Of a stretch of DNA of 60,095 bases, positions 25,627 to 34,644 are shown one piece after another; within the stretch, counting starts at the first letter, position 1, and each line of letters starts with the position of its first letter. The translations under genes and the position numbers were made by a program. The stretch lies in NCBI GenBank assembly GCA_015660855.1, contig JACSDG010000002.1, forward strand, positions 1 to 60,095, written 5' to 3'. Under the pieces are notes generated by a model. It worked only from the letters and a program-made list of their open reading frames with translations, had not been told where the DNA came from and made no database searches. The DNA comes from Magnetococcales bacterium (GTDB lineage Bacteria > Pseudomonadota > Magnetococcia > Magnetococcales > UBA8363).

Positions 25627-26529
25627 ATGGTTTTTTTACCCCCCTCCGCCGGTTTTCTGGCTCTGGCCGATGCCTCCCAGAAAGATCGGAGGGGGCATCG
25701 CGATCAGGCTTTGGTGATCCCCTTCGGATTGGAGGCCAGCGTCACCTACGGCCACGGAACTTCCCAGGGGCCACAGGCCATTATCGACGCTTCGCGGGAA
25801 GTGGAAACCTTCGATTGTGAACTTTGGCTGGAGCCGTGTGATCATTTTTCCTTGCTGACATTGGCACCCGAACCCATACCCCAAGACATTCCTACGGCAT
25901 TGAACACGCTTGAGAACCGGGTGGAACAGGCGTTGACTGCAAATTTTTTTCCCCTGATCCTCGGCGGTGAACATGCTTTGACCCCGGGTGCCATCCGCCC
26001 CCTGGTCAAACGCCATCCCGACCTGGTCATCCTGCATTTCGACGCCCATGCCGATTTGCGCGACGGCTATCTGGGGCAACACCATTCCCACGCCTCCGCC
26101 ATGCGTCGCTGCCTTGACCATCCCGGAGTGCAACTGGTGAGTGTGGGCATCCGCAACATTTCCCGTTCGGAAGCCGAATTTTTCCAGTCCCAACGGGAAA
26201 GGATCCACATTTTTTGGGCACATGAAAAAAATAATGGGTGGCCGGATCGGATTTTAGCGTTGATCCGAAATCGAAAAGTCTACCTGTCCTTCGATGTGGA
26301 CGCCTTGGACAGCAGCCTGATGCCCGCCACGGGAACCCCGGAACCGGGCGGACTGTTTTGGGACGATTGCATGCCAATCCTCAGAATGGCCATGAAACAT
26401 GCCCAGGTCGTAGGTGCCGACATCACCGAACTGGCTCCGCTTCCACAATTGCGTGCCTGCGATTTTTTAACCGCCAAACTGGCCTATAAAATGTTATCCT
26501 ACCGTTTTGCCGATCGAGGCTCGGGTTGA
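25627..26529 (+). CDS. speB: agmatinase/arginase-family ureohydrolase
   Basis: Most likely hydrolyses agmatine to putrescine and urea with two manganese ions. The 300-residue protein has the metal-binding motifs LILGGEHALT, HFDAHADLRD and SFDVDALDSS, and the agmatinase-like GHGTSQGPQAII near the N-terminus. Length is normal and all metal ligands are present. AAGGA lies 9 bases before the ATG. Gene symbol by family; arginase or guanidinobutyrase activity cannot be excluded. Transcribed alone or as the first gene of the 26.7-31 kb run, with a 137-base gap to the hydrolase. Confidence 0.85.
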   Translation: MVFLPPSAGFLALADASQKDRRGHRDQALVIPFGLEASVTYGHGTSQGPQAIIDASREVETFDCELWLEPCDHFSLLTLAPEPIPQDIPTALNTLENRVEQALTANFFPLILGGEHALTPGAIRPLVKRHPDLVILHFDAHADLRDGYLGQHHSHASAMRRCLDHPGVQLVSVGIRNISRSEAEFFQSQRERIHIFWAHEKNNGWPDRILALIRNRKVYLSFDVDALDSSLMPATGTPEPGGLFWDDCMPILRMAMKHAQVVGADITELAPLPQLRACDFLTAKLAYKMLSYRFADRGSG

Positions 26530-26666
26530 AAAATAATGTCGGCTGATCCGTGTTGATCCTGTAAACCTCTCACCTTGAAGATGAATGCGGGATTTGTTGT
26601 CTGGTCTGGACGGTTCCTCCTTGGGACCGCCGTTGCGACCGATTATGTGACCTTGGAGTGTATACC

Positions 26667-27479
26667 ATGAATCTGGAAATGATCACCCATGAACCGAATG
26701 GACCGAAAAAACCGGTTAATTTATTATTTGTTCATGGAATATGCGTCGGTGCGTGGGTGTGGGAGCGGCATTTTCTCCCCTATTTTGCGCAAAAGGGATA
26801 CCGCAGCCATGCCTTGAGCCTCAGGGGACATGGCAAAAGCCCGTCAACGCTGCCGGTCCAATTGAATCTTCTACAGAACTATGTCGATGATGTCAGCCAG
26901 GCCGTAGCATCCCTCGACGGCCCAACAGTGCTGATTGGCCATTCCTTTGGCGGCGGGGTGGTGCAAAAATATTTCCAGGGGGGGGGAAAGGGGGAAGGAA
27001 TGGTGCTGATGGCCTCGGTGCCACCCTATGGACTGGGCTTGGCCTCCTGGCGAACCATGATCATGAATCCGCTTCTTTGGACCGAGTTGGCCTCCATGAT
27101 GACCCGTGGAGTAGCCACCCTGGATCCAGGGGTAATGCGAAAAATGGTGTTCTCCGATGACGTTCCCGACTCCATTTTCCTCGATTTCATCACCCGGGTC
27201 GGAGACCCCCCCATCCTGGCCAGCATGGAACTCATGGGGTGGCCGCCGTTGGCACCCATGCCGGGGAAGAAGGGAAACTACAAAATCATGGTCATGGGGG
27301 CCGACAAGGACATGTTTGTCCCGGAAACCGATGCGCGTTGGACCGCTTTCTACTACGGAACCGATCCGGTCATCCTGAAAAATACCGCCCATGCAATGAT
27401 GCTCGAACCCCGCTGGCAGGAACCGGCTGACCACCTGCTTTCCTGGCTGGAGGCCCAATTCGTCGGCAAGGGAGCTTGA
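26667..27479 (+). CDS. alpha/beta hydrolase
   Basis: A 270-residue hydrolase. It shows the oxyanion-hole region (LFVHGICVGAWVWERHFLPY), the SLRGHGKS motif, the nucleophile elbow GHSFGGG and a late Asp (GADKDMFVPETD) and His (NTAHAMMLEP), so the Ser-Asp-His triad is complete. The ATG at 26667 has GGAG 8 bases upstream; a GTG at 26658 is less likely. Substrate unknown. Heads a five-gene same-strand run that ends with the FemAB-like gene. Confidence 0.88.
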   Translation: MNLEMITHEPNGPKKPVNLLFVHGICVGAWVWERHFLPYFAQKGYRSHALSLRGHGKSPSTLPVQLNLLQNYVDDVSQAVASLDGPTVLIGHSFGGGVVQKYFQGGGKGEGMVLMASVPPYGLGLASWRTMIMNPLLWTELASMMTRGVATLDPGVMRKMVFSDDVPDSIFLDFITRVGDPPILASMELMGWPPLAPMPGKKGNYKIMVMGADKDMFVPETDARWTAFYYGTDPVILKNTAHAMMLEPRWQEPADHLLSWLEAQFVGKGA

Positions 27480-27553
27480 ACCCGGATCCAACAACCGTCA
27501 TCCTCGACAACCTTTGGCCGTTTGGTCGATAACCTGATCAAGGAGATCACCCG

Positions 27554-27850
27554 ATGCATGTCACTTTGGTTCATGTGCATTGCAAAGCGGAGTTTGTCGA
27601 TGCGTTCGTGCAAGCCACACGCATCAACCATGAAAATTCCATTCGCGAACCTGGCAACCTGCGCTTTGATGTTTTGCGCGACCACCAGGACGTCAACCGG
27701 TTTTATCTCTATGAGGTCTACCGGACAGAGGCGGATGCCAAACACCACAAACAAACACCCCATTATCTGGTTTGGCGCGATACCGTGGAAAAAATGATGG
27801 CCGAACCACGCCGGGGTATCCCCTACGTGGGCATTTTCCCGGAGGTATAA
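27554..27850 (+). CDS. antibiotic biosynthesis monooxygenase (ABM) / LsrG-like protein
   Basis: A 98-residue ferredoxin-like dimeric protein of the ABM superfamily: MHVTLVHVHCKAEFVDAFV, NHENSIREPGNLRFDVLRD and FYLYEVYRTEADAKHHKQTP. It most resembles LsrG, which acts on phosphorylated AI-2, or quinol monooxygenases (YgiN). AAGGAG lies upstream at good spacing. The stop lies 3 bases before the Fe-ADH gene, whose ribosome site GGAGG is inside its end, so the two are coupled. Confidence 0.85.
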   Translation: MHVTLVHVHCKAEFVDAFVQATRINHENSIREPGNLRFDVLRDHQDVNRFYLYEVYRTEADAKHHKQTPHYLVWRDTVEKMMAEPRRGIPYVGIFPEV

Positions 27851-27853
27851 ACC

Positions 27854-29041
27854 ATGTTGATCGGTGAATTTTCCATAGCCGCGCTGCCACGGATTGATTT
27901 TGGTTCCGGGGCATTGCTGCGTGCGGTAGGGCACGCCCTGGCCTTCAGTCGCAATATTTTGCTGGTCACCGGAACCCATTCACTAAAATCCACTGGCCGT
28001 CTGGCCTCCGTCGTTGCGGCGATTGCGGCGGGGGGCGGCCAATGGCAGCGGGTGACGGTGCATGACGAACCCTCCCCCCAACTGGTGGATGACGCCGTTG
28101 CCGAACACAACAAGGGCGGTTTTGGCTGTGTTTTGGCCATCGGGGGCGGCAGTGTGCTCGATGCGGGCAAGGCCATCGCCGGTCTTCTGGATTCGGGTCG
28201 CAGCGTCATGGATTTTTTAGAGGGGGTAGGGCGGGGATGTGTTTATTCCGGCCCTGCCATCCCGCTAGTGGCGGTGCCAACCACAGCGGGGACAGGCAGT
28301 GAGGCCACAAAAAACGCCGTTTTAAGTCAACGGGGACCCGGTGGATTTAAAAAATCTTTCCGCGATGACAAACTGGTGGCAGCGGTAGCGGCGATCGATC
28401 CGGACCTCCTGGATGGGGCACCAAAAGCTTTGTTGGCGGCCAACGGCATGGATGCGTTGACCCAACTGTTGGAATCTTTCACCTCCACCCGTGCCAACCC
28501 CATGACCGATGCCCTGGCTTGGTCGGGAATGGAAGCTTTCAAACGCGGATTTTTTCCCTTTTGGCATTCCCAGGGAGCGGATCGGGAAGGTCGGGCCGGA
28601 GTCGCCTACGCCTCGTTGATGTCAGGCATCTGTTTGGCCCAAACCGGCTTGGGGGCGGTGCATGGCATGGCCTCGGCGTTGGGGGCGATGGCACCCATTC
28701 CCCATGGCGTGGTGTGTGGCACCCTGTTGGCCGAAACCACGGCCACCAATATTGCCGCATTGCGCCAAAGATTACCGCAGAGTGTGGCCCTGGACAAATA
28801 TGCCAGAGTGGCCAACCTGTTGTCGGGACAACAGGCTGCGAAAGAACAAGCCCTCAACGATCTGGTGGCAACATTGCGTCATTGGCAGGAGATTCTTTCC
28901 ATGCCGGGACTGGCCAACTATGGCCTGGGTGCGCCCGATTGGGAGCGGGTAGCCAAAGAAAGTCGTGGCTCCAGCATGAAAACCAATCCCCTCCCTCTGG
29001 TGGATGCCGAATTGATAGACATACTCAATAAGCGTTGCTAG
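27854..29041 (+). CDS. iron-containing alcohol dehydrogenase family protein
   Basis: An NAD(P)-dependent oxidoreductase of the Fe-ADH/dehydroquinate synthase-like fold. The 395-residue protein has IDFGSGAL, the NAD-binding AIGGGSVLDAGKA, PTTAGTGSEATKNAV, and the metal region GMDALTQLLES, GAVHGMASALG and PIPHGVVCG. The usual second ligand His in DALtHxxE is a Gln here, so the metal site may be altered or bind zinc. Substrate unknown. Together with the ABM protein and the DegT-type protein it suggests carbonyl or amino-sugar chemistry in one pathway. Confidence 0.9.
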   Translation: MLIGEFSIAALPRIDFGSGALLRAVGHALAFSRNILLVTGTHSLKSTGRLASVVAAIAAGGGQWQRVTVHDEPSPQLVDDAVAEHNKGGFGCVLAIGGGSVLDAGKAIAGLLDSGRSVMDFLEGVGRGCVYSGPAIPLVAVPTTAGTGSEATKNAVLSQRGPGGFKKSFRDDKLVAAVAAIDPDLLDGAPKALLAANGMDALTQLLESFTSTRANPMTDALAWSGMEAFKRGFFPFWHSQGADREGRAGVAYASLMSGICLAQTGLGAVHGMASALGAMAPIPHGVVCGTLLAETTATNIAALRQRLPQSVALDKYARVANLLSGQQAAKEQALNDLVATLRHWQEILSMPGLANYGLGAPDWERVAKESRGSSMKTNPLPLVDAELIDILNKRC

Positions 29042-29077
29042 AAAACCATGCGTTCGTTGTAATCCAGGGAGAGGTGC

Positions 29078-30091
29078 ATGGGTGGGGTGTTTCTGGGACC
29101 TTTATCCCCCGAAGATAAACAGCCGATTGCCCAGGAAAACCTGACGGCACCCCCAGGTCATGTCTTTGTGATATCCGGCACCATGGCTGTTCGCCTGTTG
29201 CTGCGGGCAGTGGGGCTGCAACCCGGTGCCCGGGTGGCCATACCTGCCCTTATCTGTCCATCGGTGGTCTGGGCCATACGCGCCGAAAAAATGGTTCCCG
29301 CCTTCATGGACATTGATGGCGACGGATTTTGGATGCTGTTCGACCCGGTTCGTTTTGAATGCAGCTCCCTAAACGCCATCCTTCTGCCCCACATGTACGG
29401 TCTGCTCCATCCGCAAACCGCCGAGGTGATGGCTTTTGCCAAGGATCGGGGTCTGCCTTTGCTCCATGACGCGGCCCAATCCTACGGCCTTGTATGGCAG
29501 GGAAAATCCTTGATCACCTGCAATCAAGGGGGCTTTGTCAGCTTTGGTGCCGGAAAATCCACCACCGCTGCCAGTGGGGCCTTGGTATACGGCCTCCCCG
29601 AAGCCATGGTTAAAAAGTTAAAACTGGAACACTGTCTGCGGTATAATCTTCAGGCCAGCCATTTTCTGGCCGAACGCATGGGAATACCCAAACCTTGGCG
29701 TTGGTACCATCGGCATCCACCCTCAGGTGCCCGTGCCAGTCGGCTCCAGGTCCGGGCGGCCAATCTTGTCCTGCGGCGGTTTGCTGACATCGAGACCCAT
29801 AGACGGATGCACTGGCACCACCTGGATGCCATCCTCAAGGGAGACGTGTTCGGTCTATCCAAAAATCGTGTTTCCGCCTACAAATATGTGGTGCATCGTC
29901 CTTCCCACTCATGGTCTCCCCCCCCGGAATTGGCGGCGGTCCCCTGGCGGCGAGTGGAAAAATATGTCGCCAGCCCCGACCTACCCCACTACGATACATG
30001 GATGGGTTATCTGTATGAGTTTTCTACGGAGCGTTCTTTGGAATTTTTCTCCGAACACTTAAAAAACGGGCAGGAACGGGGAAAAAGATGA
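29078..30091 (+). CDS. DegT/DnrJ/EryC1/StrS-family aminotransferase-like protein
   Basis: A 337-residue PLP-fold protein. It shows VISGTMAVRLLLRAVGLQPG, VAIPALICPSVVWAI, the PLP-contacting HDAAQSYG and SFGAGKSTTAASGALV, where the Lys would form the internal aldimine. The family makes amino-sugars for surface glycans or natural products. It is somewhat shorter and more divergent than typical members, which often run 370-400 residues. It overlaps the FemAB-like gene by four bases. Confidence 0.85.
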   Translation: MGGVFLGPLSPEDKQPIAQENLTAPPGHVFVISGTMAVRLLLRAVGLQPGARVAIPALICPSVVWAIRAEKMVPAFMDIDGDGFWMLFDPVRFECSSLNAILLPHMYGLLHPQTAEVMAFAKDRGLPLLHDAAQSYGLVWQGKSLITCNQGGFVSFGAGKSTTAASGALVYGLPEAMVKKLKLEHCLRYNLQASHFLAERMGIPKPWRWYHRHPPSGARASRLQVRAANLVLRRFADIETHRRMHWHHLDAILKGDVFGLSKNRVSAYKYVVHRPSHSWSPPPELAAVPWRRVEKYVASPDLPHYDTWMGYLYEFSTERSLEFFSEHLKNGQERGKR

Positions 30092-30972
30092 ATTATTTTC
30101 TCGATAGGGAATGGCTTGCCCTGATGGAACAAACCAGTTCCATCAGCCGGGCTTGTCGGCTGGAGGTGGAAGGCCAAACGGTTTGGGTCGGGGAATATCA
30201 AAACGCCCGCCAAAAAAAATGGCAACTGTTCGGTGCCTGGGAAAAGGACGGGGCACCCTGGCTTGAAGCGTTGTTTGCCCTTGGAGATCGGCACGGGGTG
30301 TTTCAGATTGAATGCGCCTTCAATATGGCCCGGTGGACCGACAAGGAAATGTTGGAAGGGTTGGGGGCGGAAATCACGGAAGAGTTCGGAACTTATGCCG
30401 TGGATTTGGGCCTGGAGCCGGAAACGCTTTGGTCTGGACTGCATGGCAAACATCGCAACATGATTCAGCGGGCGCGGCGGGAAAATTTAAGGGTTTTCTT
30501 TGACGTGGATGCCGAAGCCCTGGCTGCGACCATGGACGAGACCTATGCCAAGGGGGGCGTAGACAATCCTTTTTCCCGTTCTTATTTGCGCCACCTGTTG
30601 GCCTTGGCAGGTCCAAAAATGTTGCTGGCGGGGGTATCCTCCGACCGGGGGTTGGAAGCCGCAGCGGTGATACCCATGGATACCACAAGGGGATATTTCC
30701 TCCATGGGGCCACACGCCCCGAAGGAACGCCAGGGGCCGCCAACCTGCTCCATTGGGAAGTGATGCTGAATCTCAAGGGACGCGGGGTGACCACCTATGA
30801 TCTGGGTGGGGCACGTCGTCAAACCGACGATCCCAGGCTGGCGGGAATTTTTCGCTTCAAAGAGCGGTTTGGCGGTCGGTTTCAACCCTGCTGGTATTGG
30901 CGTAAAGTAATCCACCCTGGAAGAAAAATGTTGCACGATCTGATGGTCCGCGTGCAAAAAACTTGGTCATAG
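30088..30972 (+). CDS. FemAB/GNAT-type acyltransferase
   Basis: A 294-residue protein of the FemAB-like GNAT superfamily (Acetyltransf_6 type). The conserved HRNMIQRARRENLRV, the GNAT core and YDLGGARRQTDDPRLAGIF followed by FKERFGGRFQ are all seen. Such proteins transfer aminoacyl or acyl groups onto peptidoglycan precursors or onto amino-sugars in exopolysaccharide pathways. Overlapping the DegT-type gene, it would act on that enzyme's amino product. Last gene of the run. Confidence 0.85.
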   Translation: MNYFLDREWLALMEQTSSISRACRLEVEGQTVWVGEYQNARQKKWQLFGAWEKDGAPWLEALFALGDRHGVFQIECAFNMARWTDKEMLEGLGAEITEEFGTYAVDLGLEPETLWSGLHGKHRNMIQRARRENLRVFFDVDAEALAATMDETYAKGGVDNPFSRSYLRHLLALAGPKMLLAGVSSDRGLEAAAVIPMDTTRGYFLHGATRPEGTPGAANLLHWEVMLNLKGRGVTTYDLGGARRQTDDPRLAGIFRFKERFGGRFQPCWYWRKVIHPGRKMLHDLMVRVQKTWS

Positions 30973-31008
30973 GCAGGCCAAGTCCGGTGGCGGACGGTTC
31001 GGTCAAAT

Positions 31009-31027
31009 CCAAAGGTTTTGGTTTTTT
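31009..31027 (+). terminator. weak terminator-like hairpin after the FemAB-like gene
   Basis: CCAAA-GGT-TTTGG makes a five-bp stem followed directly by six T residues. Position 37 bases after the operon's last stop fits a terminator, but the stem is short and AT-rich. Confidence 0.35.
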
Positions 31028-31139
31028 CCGTAAAGGAGATGATGTTCCCGACCGTTGCCTTGACAATTCTGCACACATTGATTAAATGTAAACTCGCCTG
31101 TTTTGCTCGAAAAACCTACCTCCAGAAGGGGCTGCCCGC

Positions 31140-32087
31140 ATGTTCTGCGCACATTGTGGTAAAGAAGAGCTGAATCAGGACAAATTCTGCGCCCAATGCG
31201 GACAGGAATTCCATCCCAGTGGATCTGCGGAAGCTTTTTTCGGCTACTCCGGTTTCTGGAGACGGTTTGCCGCCAGTACGATTGACACGCTCATTTTGTC
31301 TTTGGCTCTTTTTATTGTCATTCTTATTGTCGTTTTTGTCATGGTATCGTTGCTCAAAACTCCTGTGGACTCTGCCGGGAATTATGAAGGAATCATCAAT
31401 ATTTTCTCGCTGTTCATGTACTGGCTCTACTATGCCATCATGGAGAGTTCACCCAGGCAAGCAACCTTTGGCAAAAAACTTTTAAAAATAAAAATCACCG
31501 ACATCCACGGAAATCGCATCTCCTTTGGCCGGGCTTCCGGTCGGTTCTTCGGAAAGATCCCCTCCGGGTTGCTGCTGCTGATCGGTTATCTCATGGCGGC
31601 GTTCACCTCGAAAAAACAGGCACTGCACGACATGATGGCCGGGTGTCTGGTGGTCAGGGAAGACGATGAAGGAATGCCTGGCTGTGGTATTGCGGCACTG
31701 GTTCTTGTTGCCATCGTACCAGTCGGAATCCTCGCCGCCGTAGCCATACCTGCCTATCAAGACTATACCATTCGCGCCAAAATTTCCGAGCCTATCATCA
31801 TCATGATGGATGCGCAGGTATCCATTGCCGAGTTTTACGCGCAACAGGGATCCTGGCCGGTGCTCGGCACGGACGTTGTGGTCGATACCACGGGGAGCAT
31901 CATCGCCAACCTGGCATTGACAGGCTCTGGTTCGTCCGCAACCCTCACCGCCACCATGCGTGAGACAGACATCAACAGCAACCTAGCATCCAAAACCATC
32001 GAGTTAAAAACCGAAGACGGCGGTGCCACATGGACCTGCCTCCCCGGAACTATGGCAGCCAGATATCTCCCTGCGAATTGCCGATAA
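31140..32087 (+). CDS. zinc ribbon-RDD-pilin chimeric membrane protein
   Basis: A 315-residue protein in three clear parts. Residues 1-22 are a zinc ribbon with CAHCG and CAQCG pairs. Residues 37-175 are an RDD domain (FWRRFAASTIDTLILSL, ATFGKKLLKIKITD, KQALHDMMAGCLVV), a multi-span membrane domain. From about 181 a type IV pilin-like helix begins (VGILAAVAIPAYQDYTIRAK) and continues as a pilin-like periplasmic domain with two C-terminal Cys (WTCLPG and YLPANCR), typical of major pilins. The Gly-Phe-Glu5 prepilin cleavage site is lost: the helix begins ALVLVAIVPVGILAA, so PilD cannot be expected to process it normally. RDD-pilin fusions are not part of the standard pilus machine as I know it. 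The gene is alone, with AGAAGGGG upstream of its ATG. Confidence 0.85.
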   Translation: MFCAHCGKEELNQDKFCAQCGQEFHPSGSAEAFFGYSGFWRRFAASTIDTLILSLALFIVILIVVFVMVSLLKTPVDSAGNYEGIINIFSLFMYWLYYAIMESSPRQATFGKKLLKIKITDIHGNRISFGRASGRFFGKIPSGLLLLIGYLMAAFTSKKQALHDMMAGCLVVREDDEGMPGCGIAALVLVAIVPVGILAAVAIPAYQDYTIRAKISEPIIIMMDAQVSIAEFYAQQGSWPVLGTDVVVDTTGSIIANLALTGSGSSATLTATMRETDINSNLASKTIELKTEDGGATWTCLPGTMAARYLPANCR

Positions 32088-32214
32088 GAGATTTTAACCA
32101 TTTAAAAAAGCCTCCAGGGCGCGCCACCATGCGAATATCCTTGGGCGGTATCCATGAAAAACGTAAATTCGAGGGAGGCTGTGGGCGTGGACTGTTCGAT
32201 CCTGTAGAACACCA

Positions 32215-32280
32215 AGATATGGGTGAATATGGGTATGTTTTTGGGTGGAGTTATGGGTGGATATGGGTGTATATATGGTT
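32215..32280. repeat. degenerate TATGGGT short repeats
   Basis: TATGGGTG, TATGGGTAT, TTTGGGTGG, TATGGGTGG and TATGGGTGTA occur in a row just before the Fic-fragment start. It reads as slippage-made low-complexity DNA. No function can be assigned. Confidence 0.6.
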
Positions 32281-32296
32281 GAACAAGGAAACCACC

Positions 32297-32470
32297 ATGC
32301 TCAAAACAGATACGATCCAAATAACACCCGCCCTGCTGGCACTCATCGCCGAAATTGATGAATTCAAGGGGGCTTGGCGTTTACTTGGCACCCTGGTGCC
32401 TGAGCGCTTGAACGCCTTGCGTCGTATTGCCACCATTGAAAGCATCGGCTCATCAACCCGCATCCATTAA
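32297..32470 (+). pseudogene. N-terminal fragment of a Fic-family protein
   Basis: Fic proteins AMPylate targets and are held inactive by an (S/T)xxxE(G/N) helix. The 57-residue fragment (KTDTIQITPALLALIAEIDE, PERLNALRRIATIESIGSST) matches the Fic N-terminal helices, and GSSTRI is where the inhibitory motif normally continues into EG. Here it reads RIH and stops, so the inhibitory Glu and the whole catalytic Fic domain are missing. It has AAGGAAA 7-9 bases before the ATG and may be translated, but it looks like a remnant. Confidence 0.7.
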
Positions 32471-32509
32471 AGATCTGGCGTTGGAACATGCGCAAACAGC
32501 CAAAATGTG

Positions 32510-34642
32510 TTAAAACCCGCTTTCACGCACCAAAACCTCGTGTACGGTCCTTGCGAGCCGGACAATGGGTCTTTCGGGTGGTGCTTCCAGGGTCATGACA
32601 CCGCGCATGACGCTTCGCACCGGAATATCCTGGTCCAAAACAAAATCGACCCGATACATGGCCCCCTCGACGACCAGTTTTCCGGCGCGGTCTTCACGTA
32701 CCGGCAACAGACCACCATACAAGGAGGCAAGGTAAAGCTCGTTCAAAGTGCGGGTGGTGGTCTGATCCTTGCGGAGCAGGCGACCGGGGAGCGGTGCCAC
32801 ATCGGCATTCTCCGGATAAAACACCCCCCTGGCCTCAGGAGCCACCCGATTGAATTGCCCTTCGGAGACATACCCTTTGACGATGGGACGATTGGCATCG
32901 ATCACCGTCAATATGGGTTCCTTGGCCGCCACCCAGTCACCAACGGCGACATCTTCGGCCAGATCCACCACCATGCCGGAAAACGGGGCAAACACACTTA
33001 ATTTTTCCATTTCGGTCTGGAGGGCATGGCGTTCCGCCAGGGCGGCGACCCATTCCTCTTCCATGGCCTGATCCTGTTTTTGCGGCTCGGAAGCTGACCC
33101 CGATTCGGAAAAATCCACCCCCTGGACCGCCAGCCGCAAGCGAGCCATGACAATGTTTTTTTCGACAGTGTCCAGACGATGTTGCAGGTCGGGGTCAAAA
33201 AATCGCAGCAGCAGATCCCCTTGAGCCACTTCGGTTCCCGACCTGACCTGGATTTGAACCACCTGGGCACTGGCCGGGGCATAAATGACCGTATGATTGT
33301 CGGACTGTAGCGTAGCAGGGGCCTCGGCGATGGAAAAATGCCAGGGAAGAACCAGCAACAGAATCGAGGCCACAAACAGCAAAAGGGTGACGACCAAGTT
33401 GCGATTCAGATGGAGTACACCACGAACTTTGTACCAAACCATGATTTCCCTCCCCAGGGGACGCAGGATAAACCATCCGACTTCAACCAGGAACAAAAAT
33501 ATCCCCAGCAGCTTGAAGAAGGCATGATACACAAGCAAAGCGATGCCAAAAAAAAGAAACAATCGATAGATCCAGATGCCAAAAGCAAGGGCAATCAGTA
33601 ATTTCTGCCTGGAAGGAGCCAGCTTTTCCGGAGGCAGAACCCCCAGACCAAACAACCATTCGCGCAGACGCCAGCGACCCAAGGCAAAGGCGCGATCTTG
33701 CAGATTGGGGATTTCCAGGGCATCACAGAGCAAAAAATAACCGTCAAAACGCATCATGGGATTCAGGTTGACGGCCAGGGTAATGATCCAGATGGCACTG
33801 GCCAGAAGAAAAGAGGCACTGCGCAACGGCCCATCGGGCAGAAAACTCCACGCCAGCGCAGCAATGATCGCCAGCATTAATTCCGCCGCCATGCCCGCCA
33901 TACCGACGACCATGCGTTGTCGCCGGGAGGACAGTTTCCAGACATCGCTGGTTTCGGTATAGAGCACCGGATACATCACCAAAAACGCCACCCCCATGGT
34001 GGGAACCCGGCAGCCAAACCGTTGGGCGGCATAGGCGTGTCCCAATTCATGGATGATCTTACTGGCAAACAAGGCCCCCGCATAAGCGATCACCCCGGTC
34101 CAACTGAAAAAATATTGAAAGGTGGTCACAAAGGCTTCCCATTGCCGGACGATCAATCCCAGGCTCAAAAAAGCGGTCATGGTGATGAGCAATAAAAATT
34201 CCCTGGAAAACATCCATTGGATGGCGGGTGCGGTCCGCCGCAAAAAAGAATCGGGTCGCCACAAAGGGATGCGCATGAACAGATAATTATGCAGCATCCA
34301 ACCGACCCAGTGGGGTTGACTGTGACGTTGTATTTCCAAAAAACGGGCACGATCCTCGGCAGTCATGGGGCGAAACAGGTGGCTCTGGGCCAGATGTTGC
34401 GTAAAAAGTTCCACATCCCTGGGAGTCATCCTCAAGGTAGTTTCCGCAGAGATGGCCTGGGCAATGGCCTCGGGGGTGTGCAAATCCCAACGGGAGAGCA
34501 TCTCAAATTCACGCCAGCCTATGCGGAAAAACCGATTGCTCGCCGGATCATGCAGGGTCCAGGTGGGCGAACCATCGGCAGCATGAGGACCGGGGTAGAG
34601 CGAGATTTCTTCACGCAAGGATGGAAGTTCAGAGGGGGGCAT
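32510..34642 (-). CDS. M50-type zinc metallopeptidase fused to a HlyD-like adaptor
   Basis: A 710-residue inner-membrane protein. Residues 1-95 look like a PqqD-like winged-helix domain. The M50/site-2-protease-like core follows, with HELGH at about 198-202 and NPMMRFDGY at about 294-302, set among several membrane helices. From about 415 one membrane helix leads into a periplasmic HlyD-type region with biotinyl-lipoyl halves (VVQIQVRSGTEVAQGDLLLR and FSGMVVDLAEDVAVGDWV) around a short coiled coil. Both zinc-site motifs are intact. It is the last gene of a three-gene operon, 2 bases after the GAF/HlyD gene. The layout suggests an export apparatus in which a membrane protease and adaptor work as one. 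The family occurs beside giant DUF4347-type proteins as I recall, but this was not checked. Confidence 0.85.
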   Translation of the reverse strand: MPPSELPSLREEISLYPGPHAADGSPTWTLHDPASNRFFRIGWREFEMLSRWDLHTPEAIAQAISAETTLRMTPRDVELFTQHLAQSHLFRPMTAEDRARFLEIQRHSQPHWVGWMLHNYLFMRIPLWRPDSFLRRTAPAIQWMFSREFLLLITMTAFLSLGLIVRQWEAFVTTFQYFFSWTGVIAYAGALFASKIIHELGHAYAAQRFGCRVPTMGVAFLVMYPVLYTETSDVWKLSSRRQRMVVGMAGMAAELMLAIIAALAWSFLPDGPLRSASFLLASAIWIITLAVNLNPMMRFDGYFLLCDALEIPNLQDRAFALGRWRLREWLFGLGVLPPEKLAPSRQKLLIALAFGIWIYRLFLFFGIALLVYHAFFKLLGIFLFLVEVGWFILRPLGREIMVWYKVRGVLHLNRNLVVTLLLFVASILLLVLPWHFSIAEAPATLQSDNHTVIYAPASAQVVQIQVRSGTEVAQGDLLLRFFDPDLQHRLDTVEKNIVMARLRLAVQGVDFSESGSASEPQKQDQAMEEEWVAALAERHALQTEMEKLSVFAPFSGMVVDLAEDVAVGDWVAAKEPILTVIDANRPIVKGYVSEGQFNRVAPEARGVFYPENADVAPLPGRLLRKDQTTTRTLNELYLASLYGGLLPVREDRAGKLVVEGAMYRVDFVLDQDIPVRSVMRGVMTLEAPPERPIVRLARTVHEVLVRESGF

Positions 34643-34644
34643 GA

